Assembly (NCBI RefSeq): GCF_026341815.1
Contig: NZ_JAPENX010000001.1
Span: forward strand, 7,068,001 to 7,132,000
From: Streptomyces sp. NBC_00572
GTDB lineage: Bacteria; Actinomycetota; Actinomycetes; Streptomycetales; Streptomycetaceae
Direction of reading: 5' to 3'
Length of the DNA stretch: 64,000 nt
A model generated the notes under the pieces. That model saw only the letters and a program-made list of their open reading frames with translations. It ran no database searches and was not told the DNA's origin. The position numbers were made by a program, and so were the translations under genes. Below are positions 43,032-50,682 of this stretch, one piece after another (position 1 is the stretch's first letter; every line of letters begins with the position of its first letter).

Positions 43032-43397
43032 TCAAAGCCACTCGTTGATGGCCGCGACGAGGACGGTCGCCTCGCAGGTAACCGCGAGCTTGTCGTAGCG
43101 CGTGGCCACGGCCCGGTGTCTCTTGAGGTGGTTGATGCCGCAGTCGAGCGCGTGACGAGCCTTGTAATCCTGCGGGTCGACCTTCGGCGGACGGCCGCCG
43201 CGCGAGCCGCGTTTCTTGCGGTTGCCGGCCTGGTCGGCCTTGTCCGGGATGGTGCAGCGGATCCCGCGGCGCCGCAGGTGGACGCGGTTGCCGCGGGAGG
43301 TGGACGCCTTGTCGGCCCGCACCGGGATGGTCTGGTGCGCGGCCTGCCCGGCCCAAGACGCGGAACTTTGCGGGTCCGTGAGATCTCCACGTGCCAT
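43032..43397 (-). mobile_element. IS5-family transposase remnant (C-terminal part)
   Basis: The frame holds VRADKASTSRGNRVHLRRRGIRC, KRGSRGGRPPKVDPQDYKARH and GINHLKRHRAVATRYDKLAV and ends VAAINEWL. This is the C-terminal third of an IS5-type DDE transposase with the last catalytic Glu position changed (ALDCGIN where AVE is expected). The preceding part LGPGRPRTRP lies in another frame, and everything further upstream is lost. No terminal inverted repeats were found. It is a decayed piece, different from the element at 63.4 kb. Confidence 0.75.
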
Positions 43398-43554
43398 GAA
43401 TCAAGATCATCTCGCGCTCGAGATCCACTTTCGATACACGTCCCAGGTCGTCCGGATCTCCTCCCGACTCTCTGACCGAGTGACCCTCGCCTGCCGCCCC
43501 CGGTGCGCGCACCGCGGGGGGCGCATCACCGCGAGCGAACCCGCTCAGGGCGAC

Positions 43555-43680
43555 ATGTTCAGCATGGACGAGAGCGTCTATGAAGCTGTCCGTGCCCTGG
43601 CCGAACGGATCTCGACCCGCGCATCGGCCTACCGTGCCGCCGGCAAGACCCTCGACCCCGCTACTCATGGCAGCTCCTGA
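43555..43680 (+). CDS. Small hypothetical protein (41 aa)
   Basis: MFSMDESVYEAVRALAERIS followed by TRASAYRAAGKTLDPATHGSS, with good codon use. Its 3' end overlaps the next gene by 14 bases in another frame, a typical operon arrangement. Mostly helical; no known domain. Confidence 0.5.
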   Translation: MFSMDESVYEAVRALAERISTRASAYRAAGKTLDPATHGSS

Positions 43681-44074
43681 TGTGCAGCTGGCACTCCTGT
43701 GCGCTCTGTACGAGGCCAAGCAGTCCGTCGAGCGGCTGGCGGAGAGCGCCGCCACCGTCGCCGGCCGCAGCGGAGCCAACTACGCCCAACTGGGTGCTGC
43801 CTGGGGTGGCGTCAAGCGTCAGTCCACTCGTCTCAAGTGGCCCCACGCCGTCGTCAGGAAGTCCACCAGCGAGTCCATCCCGCTCCACTACGCCGGTGGC
43901 ACCGCGATGGTTCACCACGATGCCGACAGTGACGCCTGGTGGTACACCGCCACCGCCGCGGACCACGAGGACACGGAGTCCGAGCCCGTCCACCGCACGT
44001 ACGCCGAGGCCATCGCCGGAGCGACCGAATACCTCCTCGCGCACTCGCTGCCCGGTCGGCAATCACCCGCGTGA
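43667..44074 (+). CDS. Hypothetical protein with HTH-like N-terminus
   Basis: 135 residues from ATG 43667. A helical first half (LLCALYEAKQSVERLAESAA) leads to YAQLGAAWGGVKRQSTRLKWP, which looks like a helix-turn-helix of the type found in small actinobacterial proteins. The second half, HYAGGTAMVHHDADSDAWWYTA and TYAEAIAGATEYLLAH, is beta-rich and probably binds something. Paired with the 41-residue gene before it. I recall similar proteins in Streptomyces only as hypotheticals. Confidence 0.65.
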   Translation: MAAPDVQLALLCALYEAKQSVERLAESAATVAGRSGANYAQLGAAWGGVKRQSTRLKWPHAVVRKSTSESIPLHYAGGTAMVHHDADSDAWWYTATAADHEDTESEPVHRTYAEAIAGATEYLLAHSLPGRQSPA

Positions 44075-44805
44075 GACACACAGACCGCCAGCCGGTGAGA
44101 GGTGGCCCGCCGTTCCTCTGCGGCGCGGCATGCGCCTCTCGGGCGGCAGCGTAGGAGTGGACCGGAGGGGTGCTGTGGATCGCTCCGGCGGTCCGCGCCC
44201 CCTGACCTTGCGCGAGCCTGCATCGCCAGGCACAGAGAACAGCTCCCAGCCCAATGCCTCTCTACGCCCCGTCGCCCCGTAGAGCCAGCTCGTGGAGCCC
44301 GCTCGTCGTGGCGGTGTGATCCCCCTTCAGACCCGGCGAGAGAGCAACCGTCAGGCCGGCAAACGCACTGCGGCGGCGGCCCAGGGGGCGCCCTCCAGCC
44401 TGCAGACAAATGGAGGGCAAAGTCTGCTCTCCGCACAGGGATCGGAGGGCGCAGTGGATCACATCCAGTCGACGCCGGGGGACGACCGGGCAAGCATCAC
44501 CACAGCCCAGGGACGCCCTGGACAGGGCCGATTCGGCCGGTCTGTCGCGGGCCGGCAAGGCGCTGTCCAGGCGCTACGCCACGGGGGTCGCCTACGGGGC
44601 CGGCACGGCCACCGGGAGCATTCTGATCGCCCTCATTGCGTGGTGGATCACGAACCGCTAGCGGCGTAGATCATTCGGGGCTCCGGGTGCACACGGATCC
44701 CCGTCGCCGTCTTCGGCATGTGGGCTGGTCTTCCCCGCCGTTCTTACGTCTCGGCGCTGAGACTTCCGGCACCATGAGGTCAGTTGCTGATCTAGGGGGG
44801 TACCG
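44075..44805. other. Region with a possible small membrane protein
   Basis: No firm gene. The frame ending at 44661 contains DALDRADSAGLSRAGKALSRR then a single membrane helix GTATGSILIALIAWWITNR. It could be a 45-80 residue membrane peptide, but no convincing start with ribosome-binding site is seen. Confidence 0.35.
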
Positions 44806-45087
44806 GTGGCGGAGCAAGAGTCTCCTCGAGTCCTGCGCATCACGATCGAATTGCGGGTGCCTGTCGGCCTGCGCAAGAACGTCCACTTCCAGCGTGTGAA
44901 GACCGCAGCGGAGGCGTTCAAGAGCGCCATCCAGTCCCTCGCGGGGCAGGTGTTCCCTTGGGCGAACGAGATGCGAGTGCGTACCGAGTGGTCGTACGCC
45001 TGGTACGACGACCAGCCTGAGCCGATCCAGTTGCCGGCGACTGCGGAGAACTCACTGCCGACTCAGAACGAGGGGACACCAAAGTAG
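44806..45087 (+). CDS. Small hypothetical protein (93 aa)
   Basis: GTG 44806 follows TAGGGGGG by a few bases. The product reads MAEQESPRVLRITIELRVPV, then FQRVKTAAEAFKSAIQSLAGQ and TEWSYAWYDDQPEP. Codon bias is normal for the genome, so it is probably expressed. No domain or membrane segment was recognised. Confidence 0.6.
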   Translation: MAEQESPRVLRITIELRVPVGLRKNVHFQRVKTAAEAFKSAIQSLAGQVFPWANEMRVRTEWSYAWYDDQPEPIQLPATAENSLPTQNEGTPK

Positions 45088-45799
45088 GCAACTGCCCCGC
45101 ACTTCGGTGCTGCTGGCGCAGTCGCGCACACGCAATCGAACACCCGCAATCGTGCATGTGGCGTCTGACCAGACCTCGGCGGAGAGCACCGCCGAGACCC
45201 CTTCCGGACCCGTGCAACCCCGGCCGGTGTGGCGCGGTGCGCCGCTCGGCCTGCAGCCGATCGCGCCGACCCCGGCGAAGAGTCGCGAAGTCGACCCTGT
45301 TCAGGCACACCGCTGCCCACGGGCAGCCTGGTCAGCCGTTTCCTTGGCCGTATGAGCAATCATCTCCACCTGCGCGAGGCCGTTCTTGTCGCGGCTCAAG
45401 CGCCCTGGCCGCCCGCCGGTGCGCGGCCAGCGTGCTGCCCGAGGTCGACGGACGTTCTCGCGACGCCGTGGGGGCTCGGGGGATACGGGCGTACGGGGGG
45501 TCGGGCTGCGGGGGACGTCCGCCAGGTCTACCAGGGCCGGGCTTGAACGCCCGCAGGAGGTCGCCGCAGCGGACGCGCTGCTCGGCCGGTCAGGCATCCG
45601 GCGTGGAGTGGGGTTGACGAAAGAGGCTCGGGATCTGCTGGACGAGATGAACGCCGTCCAGCTGGCCCGGGCGCGCACCGCGGCGCCCGGGCCCGGCGAG
45701 CCGGGACCTCTGCGGACAGATGCTTGGCGGCCCTGCCGATATCGCGGCCAGTCGGCGCGCGACCGCCGAAACCGACGCCCTTTCAACCCCTGGCCACCC
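45088..45799. other. Region with possible gene fragments
   Basis: Mixed frames. One plus frame around 45545-45690 encodes RPQEVAAADALLGRSGIRRGV and LTKEARDLLDEMNAVQLARAR with coding-like bias, but with no start or family match; probably a remnant. Confidence 0.3.
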
Positions 45800-45820
45800 T
45801 AGGTACCTACTAGGTACCAT
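45800..45820. promoter_or_regulatory. Tandem palindromic operator and -10 region of the toxin-antitoxin operon
   Basis: TAGGTACCTA (45800-45809) is a perfect 10-bp palindrome; TAGGTACCAT repeats it 11 bases on, one helical turn away. TACCAT (45815-45820) also serves as a -10 box 7 nt before the antitoxin ATG. The arrangement suits autoregulation by the antitoxin. Confidence 0.6.
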
Positions 45821-45827
45821 GCGGGGT

Positions 45828-46067
45828 ATGCCGTCTTTGAACGTCACCTTCACAGAGGAGGAGCTGGAGGAAGTCCGCGCCGCCGCGGCCGCCGAAGGCA
45901 AGTCCCTCAAGCAGTACGTGCACGACCTGCCGCTGCGCGAGCGCCAGCGCCGCCAGTTCGTCCGATACGCCGTCTCCTGGGGTGAGATCCACCGGGCCGA
46001 GTTCGACGACGCCTTCCCCGACGAGATCCCGCCCGCCACCCGGGAACGCGGGGCGGACGCCGCCTGA
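45828..46067 (+). CDS. Antitoxin (ribbon-helix-helix type)
   Basis: 79 residues: MPSLNVTFTEEELEEVRAAA, AEGKSLKQYVHDLPLRERQR, then an acidic tail FDDAFPDEIPPATRERGADAA. The head matches the short beta strand plus two helices of MetJ/Arc-like DNA-binding antitoxins. The tail would wrap the toxin. It shares one base with the toxin start (TGATG). An in-frame ATG at 45819 is an alternative start. Tandem palindromes just upstream fit autoregulation. Confidence 0.78.
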   Translation: MPSLNVTFTEEELEEVRAAAAAEGKSLKQYVHDLPLRERQRRQFVRYAVSWGEIHRAEFDDAFPDEIPPATRERGADAA

Positions 46068-46441
46068 TGATCCTCCACATCGACGTCCCCTGGCTCCTGG
46101 ACGTCCAGGAACAGGCTGTCCCCGAGGACGTCAGCGTCGCCGACTACTCCGCCCTCGTCGCCGCCGTCGCCCGCCACAAGACCCGCATCCCGCGCCCCAC
46201 CACCGCCGACCCCGACCCGGCCTGGCGCGCCGCAGCGCTCCTGCACACACTGATCCGCCTGCAGCCGCTGCCGTACCGCAACAGCCTGTACGCCTGCCAG
46301 GTCACCGCCGCATACATGCACGCCTCAGGGGAGGGCATCGACCCTCCTTACGGCGCCATGGTCGATCTCGTCCGCGACGTCCAGTCCGGCAAGGCCACCG
46401 TGTACCAGGCCGCCGACCGCATTCGGACCTGGCGCATCTGA
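46067..46441 (+). CDS. Doc/Fic-like toxin with degenerate Fic motif
   Basis: 124 residues: MILHIDVPWLLDVQEQAVPE, YSALVAAVARHKTRI, AWRAAALLHTLIRLQPLPYRN, SGEGIDPPYGAMVDLVRDV and KATVYQAADRIRTW. The order fits the small Doc-like toxins paired with RHH antitoxins in Streptomyces. The usual Fic loop HPFxxGNxR appears as QPLPYRNSLYA, so the catalytic His and Gly are missing. A canonical Doc kinase phosphorylates EF-Tu; this one may use another chemistry or be inactive. Coupled to the antitoxin gene by one shared base. Confidence 0.75.
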   Translation: MILHIDVPWLLDVQEQAVPEDVSVADYSALVAAVARHKTRIPRPTTADPDPAWRAAALLHTLIRLQPLPYRNSLYACQVTAAYMHASGEGIDPPYGAMVDLVRDVQSGKATVYQAADRIRTWRI

Positions 46442-46473
46442 CGCTGTTTGTGCCGACACCATCAACACGGCCG

Positions 46474-46952
46474 ATGTCCTCGGAGGCTCGAGTTCGTGAA
46501 AAGGAAGAGGTCGCTTCCCTGCGGAGTCGCTGGAATTGGGCGGCGTTCTCCATCGGCTTGATGTTTCTGCTCATGGGGCTCGCGGGTTTTGCTGGAGGGG
46601 GCTTCTGGGAGAATAAATCCGTCAACATCCCGTTTCTTGTCATTGGCGGATGGGTTTCCCTCAATGCCCCCTTCCGTTGGTGTCCGTCGACGTCACTGGG
46701 ATTCAGTACCGGGGCTTTTTCAAGTACGCCTCCCTCCCGTGGGCCGAGATTGACGCCATCGGCGTCGACCATGTGGCCGGCGGTGGGGGACTGCTGACGG
46801 CAGAAGTGCCTCTCGTGCGGAAGGATGATGGCAAGGAGCTACTCCTGCTGGTTCTCGCCGGATACACACGGGAGGAACCGCCCGTGAACAAGAGGGTGCG
46901 CGTACAGATCTCGCGGATGGCGCTGGCGCAGGAGAGTGCGGTCGCAGACTGA
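46474..46952 (+). pseudogene. Small membrane protein gene with a frameshift
   Basis: From ATG 46474 the frame gives SSEARVREKEEVASLRSRWN, a membrane helix SIGLMFLLMGLAGFAGGGF and FLVIGGWVSLNAPFR. At about 46675 sense moves to another frame: VSVDVTGIQYRGFFKYASLP, WAEIDAIGVDHVAGGGGLL, RKDDGKELLLLVLAGYTREE, stop 46952. The second part looks like the PH-like domain of small bacterial membrane proteins. One base change would restore a protein of about 158 residues. A sequencing error cannot be excluded. Confidence 0.65.
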
Positions 46953-47724
46953 GTGCTCCACTGGATCGAGGGCGGGGAATTCTGCCTCCTGACCCTCGGT
47001 TGTGTCATCGGATGTGCACGTTGCGGAGGGGGACGTTGTCCCTGGCGAAGAATCAGGCATCCGGTTGGATTTCGAAGGTCCCGGTGCAGGGGAAAATGCG
47101 GCATTAACCTGGATGTCGACGATGTGGAGGGCGGCGTAGGGTATCTCGTGCACCGGCAAATGGCATGGTGCGAGCGCAGTGCGGTGGGCTCGAATCAGCA
47201 GGAAGGCGCTGCGCTTGCCTCCGATGCGAAGAGCGGCGGACCGCCTTTGGAGGCGGCTGTTTCACAGCTGGCGTGGGGATGCGGTCGGGCTCCCCAGGAA
47301 GAGCGTGTTGGTGGCATCTCGCTTCTGACTTGAGCGGGTGATGTCGGGCCGTTCTCCGGACGGTGTCGGGTGGCTCCGATACTCGGGGCAGTCGCTTGGC
47401 TGGGCGGTCGACCGTCCTCGCTCAGCAGCCGACCGGGCAAAGAGTTCTCGAGGGCATAACGATGGCCCGGATCACCCGGCTGGGGGTCCTGCTCGCCTCA
47501 TGGACCCGTTGGTAGGCCGACAGCGTCACTGGCAGCTGGCGACGCCCGCCACCAGGCTCGTCCCGACCGCGAGCACCAAGGCCAGACCGCGCCCCGCGCC
47601 CCGCGCACCCGCGCCGCACTGCCGAGCGATGGGCATGGAGTACGCGGGGTGCTTGTGTCGCGTGCTGCCAGGCGGGCCCGCCTCGGGCATCACGGCGGAG
47701 TCTCCCGATCCGCAAGACACCCTT
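46953..47724. other. Degenerate region with a VOC-like remnant
   Basis: No intact gene in about 770 bases. Between 46960 and 47140 scattered frames give WIEGGEFCLLTL, SSDVHVAEGDVVPGEESGIRL and NLDVDDVEGGVG, which resemble parts of a VOC/glyoxalase protein broken by several frame changes. Confidence 0.35.
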
Positions 47725-47730
47725 TAGCCT
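47725..47730 (+). promoter_or_regulatory. -10 box TAGCCT for a leaderless transcript
   Basis: TAGCCT ends 6 nt before the ATG of the hydrolase gene. Confidence 0.5.
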
Positions 47731-47736
47731 GGTGGT

Positions 47737-48525
47737 ATGGCAGTGGTGCGGGTCGGTGGCGTCGATGTCGCGTATACGCGGAAGGGGCGGGGGCCGGTCG
47801 TGGTCCTTGCTCACGGGGCCGGGCTCGACGGGCGGATGTGGCAGCCGCAAGTCGAAGCGCTGGCGGACGAGTTCACGGTGGTGGCCTGGGACGAGCCGGG
47901 GTCCGGGCGGTCCGGTGTGCTGCCGACGGGCTTCGGGCTGGAGGATTTCGCGCGTGCCCTCGCTGGCGTGATCGAAGACGTGGGGCTCGGACCTGCGCAG
48001 GTCGCAGGGCTGTCCTGGGGCGGGACGGTGGTCCTGGAGATGTACCGGTGGCGGCCGGACCTGGTGCGATCCCTGCTGATGGTGGACACGTACGCCGGCT
48101 GGAAGGGCTCACTGCCGCCCGGGGAGGTCGCGGCGCGAGTCGAGGGGGCGCAGCGGATGCTCGCGGCGCCACGGGAGGAGTTCGACCCGACGCTGCCCGG
48201 GCTCTACGCCGCCGGCCCGCCGGAGCGCTTCACGCTGATGCTGGACGCCATGAGTCGGGACGTTCGGCCGGAGACCATGGCCACGCAGCTCTCCCTGATG
48301 GCCGAGGCCGACGAGACGGACCTGCTGCCCAGGATCACGGTGCCGACTCTGCTGCTGTGGGGCGAGGAAGACGCCCGCTCCCCGCTGGACGTCGCTTACG
48401 CTTTCCAGGATGCCATCCCGCATGCCGAGCTGGTGGCGATCCCAGCGGTGGGCCACATGAGCAACCTGGAGGCGCCGGAGGCCTTCACGGCAGCGGTTCG
48501 CGCCTTCTGCCGTGCGCACGCCTAG
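47737..48525 (+). CDS. Alpha/beta-fold hydrolase
   Basis: 262 residues. Motifs: VVVLAHGAGLDGRMWQPQ (oxyanion region), AWDEPGSGRSG, nucleophile elbow GLSWGGT near residue 92, acid residue in WGEEDARSPLD and His in AVGHMSNLE. A typical single-domain cytosolic hydrolase of the haloperoxidase/esterase group with an alpha-helical lid around residues 130-185. Ser is the nucleophile, so haloalkane dehalogenase activity is unlikely. Leaderless-type promoter; isolated among broken genes. Confidence 0.85.
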   Translation: MAVVRVGGVDVAYTRKGRGPVVVLAHGAGLDGRMWQPQVEALADEFTVVAWDEPGSGRSGVLPTGFGLEDFARALAGVIEDVGLGPAQVAGLSWGGTVVLEMYRWRPDLVRSLLMVDTYAGWKGSLPPGEVAARVEGAQRMLAAPREEFDPTLPGLYAAGPPERFTLMLDAMSRDVRPETMATQLSLMAEADETDLLPRITVPTLLLWGEEDARSPLDVAYAFQDAIPHAELVAIPAVGHMSNLEAPEAFTAAVRAFCRAHA

Positions 48526-48560
48526 AGCTGCCACCGGAAACGGTCACGGGTTCGAACGTG

Positions 48561-48846
48561 TGCCGGCACGGCAGCCTCGTGGATCTTTCCGAGGGCCTGG
48601 CTGACTGGGACGGTGCTGCCCTCGTGGTGGGCCGCTCGCGGGGGACGTTCCGCGAGGCTGAGACGTTCACACAGGTCAAGTAGGTGGTCGGGGGCGAGTA
48701 GGTGTTCTGGACCGACAACCCCTTTGGGGAACGCACTGCTTGAGGTGCTGGGGCGATTGGCGGCGGCGGGAGTGCTGGAACGTCGCGAGAAGCCGGACGA
48801 CCTCCAGCTCCGTCGGCGCGACGGTGGCGCCAGCCCGCTTCAGTAG
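48561..48846 (+). pseudogene. Fragment of an unknown gene in two frames
   Basis: One frame gives HGSLVDLSEGLADWDGAALV and FREAETFTQVK to a stop at 48683. The next stretch, in another frame, gives NALLEVLGRLAAAGVLERRE and KPDDLQLRR to 48846. They may be the C-terminal pieces of one protein. No family was recognised. Confidence 0.35.
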
Positions 48847-48930
48847 TGAACAGGGAGAACTCCCGGGGATGCCCGGTAGCCACTCCGTCGGACTCTGGCT
48901 GGGGCCGTCCGAGCTGAGCGCAGGAGGGCA

Positions 48931-49164
48931 TCAGAGGTCCGGACCGGACCGTTTGTGCACGACGAATTCCACTTCTCCGGGCCTGCGCTTGAGCTGATGG
49001 GCGAGCGGCCCGGCGAAGGCGAGCGGGGCAGAGGACTCGGCGGCGGCTTCGGGGTCGTACTCGCGGACGTAGGCCAGGCACCCACGGCACAGTGCTTGCT
49101 CGTCCACGGGCAGGCCATCGCGTCGGTAGCGCGGACACCGACCAGACGGATACCGCTCGGGCAC
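48931..49164 (-). CDS. Hypothetical protein with half zinc-ribbon, possibly a fragment
   Basis: 77 residues starting MPERYPSGRCPRYRRDGLPV, then EQALCRGCLAYVREYDPEAA and PLAHQLKRRPGEVEFVV. CPRY...CRGC looks like a zinc ribbon in which one Cys has become Tyr. Codon bias is good. It directly follows the membrane-protein frame at 49.2-49.6 kb in a different frame, so the two could be remnants of one locus. Confidence 0.4.
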   Translation of the reverse strand: MPERYPSGRCPRYRRDGLPVDEQALCRGCLAYVREYDPEAAAESSAPLAFAGPLAHQLKRRPGEVEFVVHKRSGPDL

Positions 49165-49594
49165 GTCCTACCAGGTCGCGAACCCACGGCACCACGTCGT
49201 CGTGATCCCCCAGCTGCCGCAGTCCGCACACGAGCGCGGCCACGGTCCGCTCGAAGCCGTCGGCGTCGACGGCTGTGTGGTCCAGGGCCTCGCCGCCGAT
49301 GTCGGGAGCGGCCGGGGCGGGGACCTGGTTGTCCCGCCGGACGTCACGCCGGCGGAAGGACGGCACGTCCCTTTTGGCGGTCGACAGTCCGACGGACAGC
49401 ACTCCCAGGGCGCCGAGCGCTACGAGGACGGCGTCGACGACCCCCGAGCCACGGCTTCCCGCCGGCTGGGCTGCTTTGAGGAAGAGCGTCAGACCGGCGA
49501 CGCATATCCCCACGAGCCCCACGGCCAGCACCAGATCGCGCCACACCCTGGGGCTCCTCCTGACCGCACCTCTGTCCACGTCGGTCGACTTCAT
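49165..49594 (-). CDS. Two-TM hypothetical protein, C-terminus uncertain
   Basis: Starts MKSTDVDRGAVRRSPRVWRD; two membrane helices (LVLAVGLVGICVAGLTLFL and VVDAVLVALGALGVLSVGL) are followed by a soluble part ending FERTVAALVCGLRQLGDHDD. Beyond about 49190 the frame stays open on poor codons, so the natural end is unclear and a frame change is likely. Function unknown. It is divergent from the GAP-family gene. Confidence 0.5.
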
Positions 49595-49857
49595 CCGAAA
49601 CCTCCCCTCCCTCACGCGTCGACAGACCGTTTGTCCGTGCACGGGGCCTCGAAACGTGGTTGCCGAAGTGAACCCGTCGCCGTCGATGGCGGGCCTGGGG
49701 CCCGGGGGAACGCGGGTGACGTGCGGGCGTGGCCTGCTTGACCGGCCCCTCCGCCACCTGCAGAGTCGGGATGCGGCTCCGTACCAGCGCCGCCCGACTC
49801 TGCCGGCGGCCCGCCCGTCCACCGGCACCACCCTCACGTCCGGGAGCGGCTGATTCG

Positions 49858-50502
49858 ATGGTCCTCGACCTGATTGTGATCGGCTTGGCCATCAGCCTGG
49901 GGCCCTTGCACAACAGCGCCTTCATCCTCCTGCTCTCCTCGCGGCGCGGTGTTCGCAAGGGGCTGGCGTTCCTGTTGTCGTGGCTGGCCAATCTCGTCGC
50001 GGTGATCGCCTGTGTGGTGCTGCTGACCGGTGGTCAGCCCCCCGCGCACGACAGCGCGCCCTCGACTGCCGTGATCATTGCGAAACTCGTCATCGGCGTG
50101 GCCATGGTGCTGTACGGCGGGCACCGGCACCGCCGACCGCGCCCTCCGCACGGCCCACCACGCTGGGCCGTCCGGATCGACGACGCCTCTCTGGTCACCG
50201 CAGCCGCCCTCGCCTGGCTGCTGCAGCCGTGGGGCCTGGTCGGCGTCGGCGCCGCGACCGCCGTCGACGCGGACCTCTCCACCCTCAACGACTGGCTCGC
50301 TCTGAGCGGCTACTGCCTGCTGGCCACGCTCAGCCTTGTCGTGATGGAGATGTACGCGGTCTGGGCGCCCGCCGCCGCGAACGCCCGGCTGAACGCCCTG
50401 CGGAGCTGGCTGGAGCACCACCAGGAGCAGCTGATCGTCACCCTCTCCCTGCTCGTCGGTCTGTGGGTGACGGTCCGGAGCATCTACGACCTGGTCTCCT
50501 GA
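49858..50502 (+). CDS. GAP-family (Sap/LysE-like) six-TM membrane protein
   Basis: 214 residues with about six helices: LDLIVIGLAISLGPLHNSAFI opens it, then RKGLAFLLSWLANLVAVIAC, IIAKLVIGVAMVLYGG, a central basic loop GGHRHRRPRPP, and LVTAAALAWLLQPWGLVGVG. The GP motif in helix 1 and the repeated three-helix halves are typical of GAP (peptidoglycolipid addressing) proteins, relatives of LysE exporters. In mycobacteria they help move glycolipids to the cell surface. No lipid genes are adjacent. Confidence 0.8.
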   Translation: MVLDLIVIGLAISLGPLHNSAFILLLSSRRGVRKGLAFLLSWLANLVAVIACVVLLTGGQPPAHDSAPSTAVIIAKLVIGVAMVLYGGHRHRRPRPPHGPPRWAVRIDDASLVTAAALAWLLQPWGLVGVGAATAVDADLSTLNDWLALSGYCLLATLSLVVMEMYAVWAPAAANARLNALRSWLEHHQEQLIVTLSLLVGLWVTVRSIYDLVS

Positions 50503-50633
50503 CACGCACGGCCGCGGGGGCAACGAGGTACGCCGAACGGAGGGAAGGGGCGAGGGTGCGTACCGGTGTGAAGGCCAAGGGTCCTCACCGGGCCGTTCGG
50601 CGTGCTGCGTTCCCCGTTCCCCGTTTCCCGTTC

Positions 50634-50674
50634 GCCGGGGCCGACCGGGGGAGTCCTGCCCGGCCGGCCCCGGC
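50634..50674. terminator. Bidirectional hairpin, 10-bp stem
   Basis: GCCGGGGCCG/CGGCCCCGGC, with a partly paired inner loop. It lies between the convergent GAP-family and collagenase genes. Confidence 0.75.
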
Positions 50675-50682
50675 GAACCGGC

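Noticed and set aside
45301..45786. Minus-strand frame opposite the region before the antitoxin
   Set aside because: Arg/Ser/Pro-rich, no family similarity, and overlaps sequence with better bias on the other strand.
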